DNA from: JAPOXR01 sp963662395
GTDB taxonomy: Bacteria; Pseudomonadota; Alphaproteobacteria; Rhodobacterales; Rhodobacteraceae
Assembly (NCBI GenBank): GCA_963662395.1
Contig: OY759511.1
Span: forward strand, 1,302,001 to 1,366,000
Reading direction: 5' to 3'
Length of the DNA stretch: 64,000 bases
The notes under the pieces were generated by a model. That model saw nothing but the letters and a program-made list of their open reading frames with translations, searched no databases and had not been told where the DNA came from. Positions 35,374 through 44,128 of this stretch are shown in pieces (within the stretch, counting starts at the first letter, position 1; every line of letters begins with the position of its first letter). Made by a program: the position numbers and the translations under genes.

Positions 35374-35521
35374 TCCTGTCCCGCGCCACTCGGCTCCGGT
35401 CAGTACGATACGGTGGGCAGGAACACCTACTCGCTGTCCCGCGCGCACCCGGCTCCGACCCGCGAACCAGTCGAGCGCCAGAAACGCGTCCCCGCTGTCC
35501 CGCGCGCACCCGGCTCCGACC
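35374..35521. repeat. Three-unit direct repeat with CRISPR-like spacing
   Basis: Two exact 29-bp units lie at 35432-35460 and 35493-35521 (start CGCTGTCCCGCGCGCACCCG), separated by 32 bp. A degenerate 28-bp unit lies at 35374-35401, 30 bp before the second. The 29/32 geometry equals that of type I-E CRISPR arrays, but the repeat is not palindromic, only two spacers exist and there is no cas gene in the window. A dispersed intergenic repeat is the safer reading. Confidence 0.6.
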
Positions 35522-35933
35522 TCTGCGGTTGAGCACCCGCATCCAGCCCCTCCCGAGCGGGCAACCGGGAGGGAAGGACAGCACGGGCCGGGTCGATTCC
35601 GGAGGTGGAAGGTGGATCGATTTTCGAAGTGCGGTGACAGTCATGCGTCGAGCCTGCCCCTTCGGCCCTGCAAGGCGGCATGGCCGAGCAGGAGGAACAG
35701 GCACCTCGCGTCGTCCGTGAGCGGTTGTCGGCGCCTGAACGAAACCGCGGGATTCCGGGTGGTTAGCCGCGTTTTTCTCCCTGTCGCGTCAATTCCATCG
35801 TGATCGTCGCTCGATTGCCTTTGTGGCGGCGCCGGCGGGGCGTGGGCCGGAGAGAGAAGATCGCAACTCGACATGCAGGTGGGCAGGTGGATGTCGCGGG
35901 ATGCACTCCGCAGAAAACGAAACGTTCGGCGGG

Positions 35934-35975
35934 CGGCTTTCGAATGCCGGCGGGATGGGCCTTCGCTCCCTCACC
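35934..35975 (-). repeat. Dispersed repeat, copy 2 (inverted relative to 35331)
   Basis: This is the inverted partner of the repeat at 35331-35372, with core GCCGGCGGGATGGGCCTTCG on the plus strand. The two copies enclose about 560 bp that includes the CRISPR-like repeat. Confidence 0.75.
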
Positions 35976-36313
35976 GCACGTTGACCCGAGGCGATTACCG
36001 ACATGAAAACGCAACTCGCCAGCCAGGCGTGGCCTGTCCGGCATGGGCAATTCCGCACGATGGCGGAAGGATTTGCGGACCGGTTCGGCCCAGGCAGGTT
36101 CCTCCATCCGCAGCACTGCCGGAATGGAGGACTCGCCATCGGCAACGGGAGTATGCAGGGGCAGCAACCGCCGCCAGCGCCGCCTGCAGGCAACCCCGGT
36201 CCGACCCATGATCTGTATGCAAATCGGGAATGACGATTCGGCATTTGTGGGCAGCGGAGGCAGGACCTAGATCGGTTCCGTTGATGAAACTCCGAAAGGA
36301 AAGGAATACAGAA

Positions 36314-36535
36314 ATGGCCTCTATTGCATTCGCATCGCGAGTCGAACATTCCGGACTTTCCATGAGCCGAATTGTCTCGATTGCACGTGTCCTGCCGAAC
36401 CGGCTTCAGCGCTGGATCTTCGAGCGCCGCACCCGGTTCACGCTTGGAGCCCTCAGCGACCGACAGCTTGAAGACATTGGTCTCATTCGCGGCGACATCG
36501 ACAGGATGTCTTTCGGAAATACCAGGAAACACTGA
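36314..36535 (+). CDS. DUF1127 small protein
   Basis: The protein has 73 residues from the ATG at 36314, preceded by GGAAAGGAA. The C-terminal half RRTRFTLGALSDRQLEDIGL then IRGDI is the DUF1127 (YjiS-like) motif, an Arg-rich helix pair. Such proteins in alphaproteobacteria can bind RNA and affect phosphate or carbon metabolism; the function here is unknown. It is a single-gene unit followed by a strong terminator. Confidence 0.88.
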   Translation: MASIAFASRVEHSGLSMSRIVSIARVLPNRLQRWIFERRTRFTLGALSDRQLEDIGLIRGDIDRMSFGNTRKH

Positions 36536-36560
36536 AACACCTCATCGGTTTCCTCCCGAG

Positions 36561-36598
36561 ACTGCGGCTCCACCTCCTCCCGGAGCCGCAGTTTTTTT
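36561..36598 (+). terminator. Rho-independent terminator after the DUF1127 gene
   Basis: Perfect 11-bp arms ACTGCGGCTCC (36561-36571) and GGAGCCGCAGT (36582-36592) with a 10-base loop are followed by a run of seven T. Confidence 0.93.
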
Positions 36599-36752
36599 CT
36601 TGCCGGCGCGGCGCGGCGCCGTGGCAATGCACTGCCACCGCCTGAACAATTCCTGAACGCTGCCGAATGGCGGTACTTGCCTTTGCAATTCGGCAACGCT
36701 TCGGCCATATTGTCGTGCAAACCGGACCCTGGAATTTTCGGAGCATGATGCC

Positions 36753-37196
36753 ATGTTGATGACACGACGCGGATTTGTCGGAACAGTACTGATGGTGCCC
36801 GCCCTTCCAGCCCTGGCGGCCGAGCCGCCGGTGTTTTCCCGGCGCGGCCTGGCGATCCGCGGCTACGACCCGGTAGCCTATTTTGTCGAGGGCAAGCCCG
36901 TGAAGGGAAAACGGGGAATCGAGACGGAGTGGAACGGGGCTACCTGGCGGTTTGCCAGCACCGACAACCGTGACAGATTCAGCGCCGAGCCGGAGGCCTA
37001 TGCACCGCAATATGGCGGCTATTGTGCCTGGGCAGTTTCAAACAACTATACCGCCTCGACCGATCCGGATGCCTGGACGATCCATGATGGCAAGCTTTAC
37101 CTGAATTACAGCCTGGGCGTGCAGAGGACCTGGTCGCAGGATATCCCCGGCAACATTTCCCGGGGCGACACCAACTGGCCGGGCGTGCTGAACTGA
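36753..37196 (+). CDS. YHS-domain secreted protein
   Basis: This 147-residue protein has a twin-arginine-like start (MTRRGFVGTVLMVPALPALA) and a YHS domain: IRGYDPVAYFVEGKPVKG, WRFASTDNRDRFSAEPEAY, GGYCAWAVS. YHS domains often bind metal such as copper. The single Cys in GGYCAW is the usual conserved one. The substrate is unknown. It is convergent with glpD and stands alone. Confidence 0.9.
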   Translation: MLMTRRGFVGTVLMVPALPALAAEPPVFSRRGLAIRGYDPVAYFVEGKPVKGKRGIETEWNGATWRFASTDNRDRFSAEPEAYAPQYGGYCAWAVSNNYTASTDPDAWTIHDGKLYLNYSLGVQRTWSQDIPGNISRGDTNWPGVLN

Positions 37197-37218
37197 TCGA
37201 CGCCGGATGCCACCGGGA

Positions 37219-38712
37219 TCATGCCCGGTTCTCATCGCGGTATTTCCTGATCCAACCATCGAGTGCCTCCCGCTCGGCGGGGCCGAATTCCAGGCAGGAT
37301 CTGTTGCGCCGATCGACGATGTCGGATGCGGTTCTTGCCCATTCCCGCTCAATGCTCCATCGGGCCTCGGCCGGATACAGTTGGCCGGCGATGGGCGCAC
37401 CCATCAGCTCCGCGGACTCGATTCCTTCCAGCAACTCAGGAGCCAGCGACCCGTACCGGCCGGCCAGGTCGGCAGCCAGCTCCTCGGGAAGCCATGCACT
37501 GGCATGGCTCGGCCCATGCGGCTTGCCGCCCGGCAGCTTTTCTGTCCCGGTCCAGGATCCGCCGAGATCGGGAAAGCAGGACTTCAGGCCGTGCATGACA
37601 TCTTCGGCCAGCTTGCGATAGGTTGTCAGCTTGCCGCCAAGGACGAAGATCGCCGGTGCGCCATCTCCGTCGATTTCGAGCCGGTAGTCCCTTGTCACCG
37701 ATGACGCACCCTTTGACTGGTCATCGTCAAACAGCGGACGGACCCCGGAATAGCTGTGATGGATATCGGCCTCGCAAAAGCGCTTCCGGAAAAACCTGTT
37801 CAGCAATGCCAGGAGGTAATCGATCTCCTCCCGGTCGATCTCCACCTCCTCCGGCTTCCCGGCAAACGGCACGTCAGTGGTGCCGACCATGGCAAAATCC
37901 CCGAAATACGGGGTCACGAAGATGATCCGGCCATCCGGCGCCTGAAGCACGAACCCGTAATCGCCATCCCACCATTTCCTCAGGACCAGGTGGCTGCCCT
38001 TCACCAGCCGGATCCGCTGCTTCAGCGTGGTGCCGGTCAGCATGGCGGATGTGCCTTCGACCCACGGCCCGGTCGCATTGACCAGGGCCCCGGCTGCAAC
38101 CGTCTCCTCTGCCCCGGTCTCGGCACTCCTCGTGGTTGCCAGCCAGGAGTCGCCCTCCCGCCGCGCCGAGACCAATTCGATCCGGGTGCAGATCCGGGCA
38201 CCCCGCCGTGACGCATCGAGCGCATTCAGTACCACCAGCCGCGAATCATCAATCCACACATCCCAGTAGGCAAGGGCCCGACGCAGATCCGGTGACAGGA
38301 CCTGCCCGGCGGGATCATCCCGCAGCCGCAAGGATGTCGAAGCCGGTATCCTCTTTCGGCCTCCCAGATTGTCATAGACCAGCAGCCCGAGCCTGAGCAG
38401 CCATTCGGGACGCATTCCACCGACAACCGGAAGCACCAGCTTCAGCGGGCGTGAGATATGGGGAGCAATTCCGAGGATGATCTCCCGCTCGATCAACGCC
38501 TTGCGAACCAGGCCGAACTCGTAATGCTCGAGGTAGCGAAGACCGCCATGAACAAACTTGCTCGATTTCGACGATGTTCCCTGGGATAGGTCATCCTTCT
38601 CGCACAGCATGACCGACAGGCCGCGGCCAACAGCATCCCTGGCAATTCCGGCGCCATTGATGCCGCCGCCAATGACCAACAGGTCGAACCGGTTCGAATC
38701 GTGAACTTGCAT
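37219..38712 (-). CDS. glpD: Aerobic glycerol-3-phosphate dehydrogenase
   Basis: This 497-residue FAD enzyme oxidises sn-glycerol-3-phosphate to dihydroxyacetone phosphate at the membrane and feeds quinone. The FAD-binding motif VIGGGINGAGIARDAVGRG is at residues 13-31. The family signatures GTSSKSSKFVHGGLRYLEHY and YSGVRPLFDDD are present, and GGKLTTYRKLAEDVM lies near the C-terminus. It is a single gene, divergent from the FAH-family gene. Confidence 0.95.
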   Translation of the reverse strand: MQVHDSNRFDLLVIGGGINGAGIARDAVGRGLSVMLCEKDDLSQGTSSKSSKFVHGGLRYLEHYEFGLVRKALIEREIILGIAPHISRPLKLVLPVVGGMRPEWLLRLGLLVYDNLGGRKRIPASTSLRLRDDPAGQVLSPDLRRALAYWDVWIDDSRLVVLNALDASRRGARICTRIELVSARREGDSWLATTRSAETGAEETVAAGALVNATGPWVEGTSAMLTGTTLKQRIRLVKGSHLVLRKWWDGDYGFVLQAPDGRIIFVTPYFGDFAMVGTTDVPFAGKPEEVEIDREEIDYLLALLNRFFRKRFCEADIHHSYSGVRPLFDDDQSKGASSVTRDYRLEIDGDGAPAIFVLGGKLTTYRKLAEDVMHGLKSCFPDLGGSWTGTEKLPGGKPHGPSHASAWLPEELAADLAGRYGSLAPELLEGIESAELMGAPIAGQLYPAEARWSIEREWARTASDIVDRRNRSCLEFGPAEREALDGWIRKYRDENRA

Positions 38713-38959
38713 TCGGCTCTCCTACAACAGAACCCCTGCGGACGCATATGACCATTGATCACCGAAGCAGCATTGCCGCCGGTCTCCCGGCAGACACCGG
38801 ACATGAACCCCTGCATCCCCGGCAACCCGGCCCTGACGGACCCGGAATTCCGGGTCCGGCAATTGCCAACCGCCCGATCCATCTGGTAACGGCGACCGGA
38901 CGGTCACATCCGGTGCATCCGGGGTTACCGCATATCGGAGGCGAAACAGGAAGCTCACC
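38713..38959. other. Divergent intergenic region between glpD and the FAH-family gene
   Basis: About 250 bp holding both promoters. A frame is open across it, but no protein is recognisable and I see no operator repeat. Confidence 0.35.
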
Positions 38960-39805
38960 ATGAAACTGGCCAGAATTGGAAACCCCGGAGCCGAGATCCC
39001 GGCAATACTCGATGGCGACGGGGCCTACCGGGACCTGTCGTCCCGCATCGCCGACATCGACGGCAACTCGCTGGCTGATTTGTCATGGGCAGACGGGCTG
39101 GATGTCGCCGGTCTGCCGGTCATCCCCGAAGGAGCCAGGATCGGCCCCTGCGTCGGCTCGGTCGGCAAGTTCATCGGCGTCGGCCTCAACTACAGCGACC
39201 ATGCGGCGGAGACAGGCCAGCCAATTCCCGAAGAACCAATATTGTTCGGCAAGGCGACATCCAGCATCTGCGGGCCGAATGACGATGTCATCATCCCGAA
39301 AGGATCGACAAAAACCGACTGGGAGGTCGAGCTGGGCATCGTGATCGGCCAGGACGCCTCCTATGTCAGCGAAGAAGAGGCCAGCCGCCACATTGCCGGC
39401 TATTGCGTGGTCAATGATGTCTCGGAGCGGGCCTTCCAGATTGAACATTCCGGCCAATGGATCAAGGGCAAGAGCGCAGACACCTTTGGCCCGATCGGAC
39501 CATGGCTGGTGACAGGCGACGAGGTTCCGGACCCGCAGAAGCTGGAAATGTGGCTGGATGTCGACGGAGTACGCCGTCAGGACGGGTCCACGGCGACCAT
39601 GATATTTGGTGTGATGACTCTGGTCAGCTACATTTCGCAATTCATGTCGCTGCAATCTGGAGACATCATCACCACCGGAACGCCGCCCGGTGTCGGCATG
39701 GGGCAGAATCCACAGCAATTCCTGCAGGCCGGCCAGGTCATGACCCTCGGCGTCGAGGGGCTGGGGGAACAGCGCCAGAGGCTGGTCGCCTGCCACCGAC
39801 ATTGA
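38960..39805 (+). CDS. Fumarylacetoacetate hydrolase family protein
   Basis: This 281-residue protein starts after GGAGGCG. The FAH fold is evident: GKFIGVGLNYSDHAAETG, PILFGKATSSICGPNDDV, and TDWEVELGIVIGQDASYV with the Glu-x-Glu metal ligands. GYCVVNDVSERAFQ, ADTFGPIGPWLVT and GDIITTGTPPGVGMG follow. Members cleave C-C bonds of diketo acids, hydrate or decarboxylate dienoates, or hydrolyse ureidoglycolate. The substrate here is unknown, and the neighbours do not help. Confidence 0.9.
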   Translation: MKLARIGNPGAEIPAILDGDGAYRDLSSRIADIDGNSLADLSWADGLDVAGLPVIPEGARIGPCVGSVGKFIGVGLNYSDHAAETGQPIPEEPILFGKATSSICGPNDDVIIPKGSTKTDWEVELGIVIGQDASYVSEEEASRHIAGYCVVNDVSERAFQIEHSGQWIKGKSADTFGPIGPWLVTGDEVPDPQKLEMWLDVDGVRRQDGSTATMIFGVMTLVSYISQFMSLQSGDIITTGTPPGVGMGQNPQQFLQAGQVMTLGVEGLGEQRQRLVACHRH

Positions 39806-39829
39806 CAGGGGCCGGCGATCAGTTCGACA

Positions 39830-40729
39830 TCAGCCCGTCCGGACCAGGAGAAGGGACAGCCATTCGTCGATCTGTATCCGGTCTTCAGCCTCGAACCCGC
39901 AGGGACACAGGGCATCAAGCATCTCGCCCTCTTCCTCTGCCAGCAATCCGGAGACGACCAGATACCCGCCTGCCCGGCAGTAGAGAGCAAATTCCCTGGC
40001 CAGCCCCTTCAGCGGGCCGGACAGGATGTTGGCGGTGACCAGGTCGCAATGCGACAGCCTGGCAAAGGCAGGGTCCTCGAATCCGCCACAGCCGACCACC
40101 CTGACCTGATCATCAACCCCGTTATCGGTCGCGTTGCGCACGGCCTGGTCCACCGCATCGGGATCATTGTCGCCGGCGACCACCTGGCAAGGCCACAGCA
40201 TTGCCGAGGCAATTGCCAGGATCCCGGTGCCGCAACCGATGTCGCACACATTGCGAACCAGGACTCCCCTCCCGGACAGTCTTTCCAGCAACCGGATGCA
40301 ACCCTGCGTGGTGCCGTGCCGGCCGGTACCGAAGGCCAGCGCCGCGTCCACCTTGATCGGCCGCTTGCCGGAAGGGCAGGATTGCGTTTCATGGCTTCCA
40401 TGTATCCAGAATCGCCCTGCCTCCACCGGCGCCAGATCCGACCGGTTGCACGCGAGCCAGTTCCGGTTCCGGACCGGTGAAATGCGGAATGGCCCGCAGC
40501 CGGTCGACGCCGCCAGCAGATCAAGGGCCAACGGGTCCGGTGGCTGCCGAAAATAGGCGCCAGCCTCCCACTCGTCGCCAGCCCCGGACATGCGCTCGAC
40601 AACGTCCGCCAGCGGCGGCGGCTCGATTGCCTGCAACATTTCGACCAGCAATTCGGCGCTCTGCCGGGATGTCGCCCGGCTCACGGCCGAGAAGAGTTCC
40701 GGCTCTTCCGCAGATGCCTGTTCCCACAT
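39830..40729 (-). CDS. prmA: Ribosomal protein L11 methyltransferase (PrmA)
   Basis: This 299-residue SAM-dependent methyltransferase has an N-terminal substrate domain. The catalytic part has AFGTGRHGTTQGCIRLLE, the SAM motif VCDIGCGTGILAIASAM, GDNDPDAVDQAVRNA, and the N-I-L motif DLVTANILSGPL. It trimethylates L11. Its stop faces the stop of the FAH-family gene across 24 bp. Confidence 0.93.
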   Translation of the reverse strand: MWEQASAEEPELFSAVSRATSRQSAELLVEMLQAIEPPPLADVVERMSGAGDEWEAGAYFRQPPDPLALDLLAASTGCGPFRISPVRNRNWLACNRSDLAPVEAGRFWIHGSHETQSCPSGKRPIKVDAALAFGTGRHGTTQGCIRLLERLSGRGVLVRNVCDIGCGTGILAIASAMLWPCQVVAGDNDPDAVDQAVRNATDNGVDDQVRVVGCGGFEDPAFARLSHCDLVTANILSGPLKGLAREFALYCRAGGYLVVSGLLAEEEGEMLDALCPCGFEAEDRIQIDEWLSLLLVRTG

Positions 40730-40915
40730 GTGCCAGCCTTGCCAATTCAGTGTGACATCAAACCGGCGAGCACCAACGCCCCTGCCCCATCACCCGGCAT
40801 GCGGGACCGCACGGCTTCGATCCCCGTGAAGGCTCCTGACCTGATGATGAAGTGCTCGCCGTGTCCGGAATTACGCCGTGTCCGCCCGTTGTCGAAGCAG
40901 GAAGCCCGGTGCCGT

Positions 40916-41578
40916 TCAGCCTCTTCCCGTCATCCCTTCGGCCGGACATGCGACTCCGGTCCCGCGCATCGAACAGTATCCTCCGGGATTCTTCGCCAGG
41001 TATTGCTGGTGGTAGTCCTCGGCGAAGTAGTACTCCGGCGCGGCGATGACTTCGGTGGTCACCGGTCCGAATCCTCTTCCTGCCAACTGATCGGCATACC
41101 CATCCCGGCTCGTCAGGGCCTGGTCATGCTGCTCGCCATCATAGGTATAGATGCCGGATCGATACTGGGTGCCAAGATCATTGCCCTGCCGCATCCCCTG
41201 GGTCGGATCATGGTTTTCCCAGAACATCTTCAGCAACTCGGGATAACCCAGTCGATCCGGATCGTACGCCAGCTGAACGACCTCGTTATGTCCGGTCCGA
41301 CCCGAACAGACCTCCCGGTAGGTGGGGTTGGGAGTGTGACCGGCGGCATAGCCGGCCGAGGTGACCCAGACACCGTTCAATCCCCAGAAGAGTCGCTCGA
41401 CACCCCAGAAGCAGCCCATGCCGAACATGGCCAGCCTGGCACCCTCCGGGTATGGCGGCTTGAGTCGCCGCCCGTTGACGAAGTGCAACTCGGCGGTTTC
41501 GACCGGCTCTTCCCGCCCTGGCAGGAATTCGGCCGGACCGGGCATCGTCGCCTTCCTGAATAGACTGGACAGCATCAT
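40916..41578 (-). CDS. msrA: Peptide methionine-S-sulfoxide reductase A
   Basis: The protein has 220 residues from one of two consecutive ATGs (41578/41575) after GGGAAGG. The catalytic motif is MFGMGCFWGVERLFW with the resolving system C-terminal (NPGGYCSMRGTGVACPAEG). The region HNEVVQLAYDPDRLGYPELL and FWENHDPTQGMRQGNDLGTQ is diagnostic. It reduces methionine-S-sulfoxide. It follows the MFS gene on the same strand after about 130 bp. Confidence 0.94.
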   Translation of the reverse strand: MMLSSLFRKATMPGPAEFLPGREEPVETAELHFVNGRRLKPPYPEGARLAMFGMGCFWGVERLFWGLNGVWVTSAGYAAGHTPNPTYREVCSGRTGHNEVVQLAYDPDRLGYPELLKMFWENHDPTQGMRQGNDLGTQYRSGIYTYDGEQHDQALTSRDGYADQLAGRGFGPVTTEVIAAPEYYFAEDYHQQYLAKNPGGYCSMRGTGVACPAEGMTGRG

Positions 41579-41709
41579 GTCCTTCCCGATTGCCATTTCC
41601 GAAACTATGGTTCCGCCAACCGGCAAAGACAACCCGAATTGACAACACGTTGTCGTGACAGGCCTCCGCCCGCTCGCCTCGTGGTCCGGCTTGCGGTCGG
41701 CGTGGTCCG

Positions 41710-42960
41710 TCAGCCTGCGCGGTTCCCTTGGCCGGAAAACACGGTTTCCTGGCCTGGCTTGGGGTGACGGGGAATGAGCAGGACCATGACAAGGGACAGG
41801 AAGGCCATGGCTGCGGCCAGACCGAAAACCATGCCCGGGGATTTGATCCACAGATATCCTAGAAGTGCAGGCAGGAACACGGCGGCGATGTGATTTATGG
41901 TGAAGGACACGGCAGCTGTCGGTGCGATATCGCCCGGATCGGCAATCTTCTGGAAATAGGTCTTGAGGGCAAAGGCCAGTGCAAAGAACAGGTGATCAAG
42001 CACGTAGAGGGTTGCAGCAACGACAACGCCCCAGCCAAAAAAGTAGATGCCCCCATAGGCAAGAAATACCAGGGTCAGGCCACCGTATTCGACCGCCAGC
42101 GCCGCCCGCTCGCCGAATGTCTCGACCGCCTTCCCCATCAGGGGTGCCGCCAGCATATTCACGACATAATTGATCAGGAACAACGCCGTGACCTCGTGGA
42201 CCTCGAAACCGAAGCGCTCAACCATCATGAAGGCGGCAAATACCACGAAAATCTGCCTGCGGGCGCCAGCGACGAAGGTAAACGCGTAGTATAGCCAGTA
42301 GCGCCAGCGCAGCACCATGGTGGTCCGTTGGGGATTCGGAGTCCTGAACTGCGGAAAGGCCAGCATGCAATAGAGGGCGATGGCCACGGTGGCACCTCCG
42401 GCAACCATGTAGACGGTGTTGTACGACAGGCCGAGCGTCTTCCAGGTCACGACCACCAGGCCATAGGCCAGCAGCGAGCCTGCCGAGCCGATGGCGACAA
42501 TCCAGCCCAGCGCCTGAGGGGCCCTGTCCTTGCGCAGCCACTGCAATTGCAGGGACTGGTTCACGGTTTCGAAATAGTGAAATCCGACCGAGCCGATCAT
42601 CGTGGTGGCCAGCAACCCGCCATAGGTCGGAAACCATGCGACAACAGCAGTAGCCGAGCCGAGCAGCAACAGCGAAAGCAGGCCGAGAACCTGCTCCCTG
42701 ATCAGGATGATCAGCAGGATGACGCCGACGGCCAGGAAACCCGGGATCTCGCGAACCGTGTGCAGCCAGCCGATCGAGACTCCATCAAACCCCGCTGCCT
42801 CGATGACGAAATTGTTGAGCAGTGCCGACCATGTCGAAAAGGAAAGTGGCATCGCCGCCGCCATCAGGAACAGCAGGAAGACCGGGCGCTGCCAGAACCT
42901 CCGCCCCTCAGCCTCGCTGATCTGGATCGTGACGCGAAGATTCCCGAGCACTGCCTTCAC
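41710..42960 (-). CDS. Major facilitator superfamily transporter of unknown substrate
   Basis: This 416-residue integral membrane protein has about twelve hydrophobic segments (for example FLAVGVILLIILI, LGLLSLLLLGSATAVVAW and VYMVAGGATVAIALYCMLAF) arranged as two halves around a basic central loop (RTPNPQRTTMVLRWRYW). No substrate motif is recognised. It is 77 bp downstream of rpsD on the same strand, which is not evidence of a functional link. Confidence 0.8.
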   Translation of the reverse strand: MKAVLGNLRVTIQISEAEGRRFWQRPVFLLFLMAAAMPLSFSTWSALLNNFVIEAAGFDGVSIGWLHTVREIPGFLAVGVILLIILIREQVLGLLSLLLLGSATAVVAWFPTYGGLLATTMIGSVGFHYFETVNQSLQLQWLRKDRAPQALGWIVAIGSAGSLLAYGLVVVTWKTLGLSYNTVYMVAGGATVAIALYCMLAFPQFRTPNPQRTTMVLRWRYWLYYAFTFVAGARRQIFVVFAAFMMVERFGFEVHEVTALFLINYVVNMLAAPLMGKAVETFGERAALAVEYGGLTLVFLAYGGIYFFGWGVVVAATLYVLDHLFFALAFALKTYFQKIADPGDIAPTAAVSFTINHIAAVFLPALLGYLWIKSPGMVFGLAAAMAFLSLVMVLLIPRHPKPGQETVFSGQGNRAG

Positions 42961-43037
42961 TCCTGCGGGCGGCTACCGGGCATCAGCCGGGCACCGGGAC
43001 CGCTGGCCCGGCCGGCAGCGGCAGAGTCAACAGTGCA

Positions 43038-43658
43038 TCAGTTCTTGGCGTAGTATTCGACGACCAGGTTCGGTTCCATGATGACGTGATAGGGAACATC
43101 ATTGAGACCGGGAATCCTGAGCAAACGCGCCGCCATCTTCGAGTAGTCGACCTCGACATAATCCGGGACATCCCGTTCCGGCAGATCGGCAGCTTCGATG
43201 AACATGGTCATCTGCCTGGACTTTTCCCGGATCTCCACCAGGTCTCCTTCATCGAGACGGTAGGAGGGAATGTTGACCCGCCGGCCATTGACCAGGACAT
43301 GGCCGTGATTGACGATCTGCCGTGCCGAAAAGATGGTGATGGCAAATTTTGCCCGGTAGACCACTGCATCGAGCCTTCGCTCGAGAAGACCAATCAGGTT
43401 TTCGCCCGTATCTCCCCGCTGACGCTCCGCCTCGGCATACACGCGGCGGAACTGCTTTTCCGTCAGGTCGCCGTAATAGCCCTTGAGCTTCTGCTTGGCC
43501 CGCAACTGCAATCCGAAGTCCGACAGCTTGCTCCGCCGCCTCTGTCCATGCTGGCCTGGTCCATAATCACGCTTGTTGACCGGCGATTTCGGCCGGCCCC
43601 ACAGGTTTTCGCCCATGCGACGATCAATCTTGTACTTGGCAGTCGTGCGTTTGGTCAC
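43038..43658 (-). CDS. rpsD: 30S ribosomal protein S4
   Basis: The protein has 206 residues from a GTG at 43658 after AAGGAG, giving the standard N-terminus MTKRTTAKYKIDRRMGENLW. The S4 N-terminal domain is followed by the S4 RNA-binding fold (RRLDAVVYRAKFAITIFSAR, QIVNHGHVLVNGRRVNIPSY). It is a primary 16S-binding assembly protein. It is monocistronic here rather than in the alpha operon, which is usual for alphaproteobacteria. Confidence 0.97.
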   Translation of the reverse strand: MTKRTTAKYKIDRRMGENLWGRPKSPVNKRDYGPGQHGQRRRSKLSDFGLQLRAKQKLKGYYGDLTEKQFRRVYAEAERQRGDTGENLIGLLERRLDAVVYRAKFAITIFSARQIVNHGHVLVNGRRVNIPSYRLDEGDLVEIREKSRQMTMFIEAADLPERDVPDYVEVDYSKMAARLLRIPGLNDVPYHVIMEPNLVVEYYAKN

Positions 43659-43780
43659 GGCTGTTCTCCTTCCTGTTTCGAAGGGCGCTGTCCTTTCCGT
43701 GCCAATTTCGAACACGGCGACAGGATCCCCCTTGCGGGGGCCACCAGCACCAAGGTTTTCCGAACATGTCGGGCGGCACG

Positions 43781-43809
43781 CGTTAACCGATGCCGCACGG
43801 GCAAGTCAA
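43781..43809 (-). promoter_or_regulatory. Predicted sigma-70 type promoter of rpsD
   Basis: On the minus strand, TTGACT (43809-43804) and TTAACG (43786-43781) are separated by 17 bp. The leader of about 115 nt contains a CCCCC/GGGGG hairpin with loop GCAA, which could serve translational feedback. Confidence 0.6.
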
Positions 43810-43822
43810 TACTCGCGCTCCA

Positions 43823-44128
43823 TTATGGCTGCAGCCCGGTCCGATCCAGTCGCCCGCGCATGCCGGCAATCGAAGGAGGCCGTCTGATCCCGAAGTGGGA
43901 CAGCAGTTCGCGTGCAATCTCCGGCCGGACATTCCTGTCGCGGGCTTTCCGGCCGAATTGCAGCAACGAGGAACAATCGAAATGGAGCACGGCCAATCCT
44001 GGCTTCCGGCAGCGGTCCAGATTCATGCCGTGGCTGCGGGCTGAACTCGGCACCCCATCGAAGAGCATGCGGATACGAGCAAGCAAGCCCGTCATCGAGA
44101 AATGCCGATACGGGACATTTCCCGGCAT
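43823..44128 (-). CDS. Hypothetical small protein upstream of rpsD
   Basis: A frame of 101 codons (about 90 from the internal start MTGLLARIRMLFDGVP) has a codon third-position bias toward G and C. It contains LAVLHFDCSSLLQFGRKARD and IARELLSHFGIRRPP. It ends 14 bp before the rpsD promoter. No family is recognised, and it may be a spurious frame. Confidence 0.3.
   Translation of the reverse strand: MPGNVPYRHFSMTGLLARIRMLFDGVPSSARSHGMNLDRCRKPGLAVLHFDCSSLLQFGRKARDRNVRPEIARELLSHFGIRRPPSIAGMRGRLDRTGLQP

Larger units (their letters stand above)
35222..36313. other. Long intergenic region rich in repeats between ruvC and the DUF1127 gene
   Basis: This gap of about 1.1 kb has no convincing gene on either strand. 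It contains a three-unit direct repeat (35374-35521) and a pair of 40-bp inverted copies of one sequence about 600 bp apart (35331 and 35938). Frames crossing it are open only because of high GC. Confidence 0.6.

Noticed and set aside
35374..35521. Calling the three-unit repeat a CRISPR array
   Set aside because: Only two exact units, no internal palindrome, no leader and no cas genes in the window. Kept as a repeat and a finding instead.
35222..35704. 160-residue N-terminal extension of RuvC
   Set aside because: The extension runs through direct repeats, is unlike RuvC, and a good ribosome binding site precedes the ATG at 35221.
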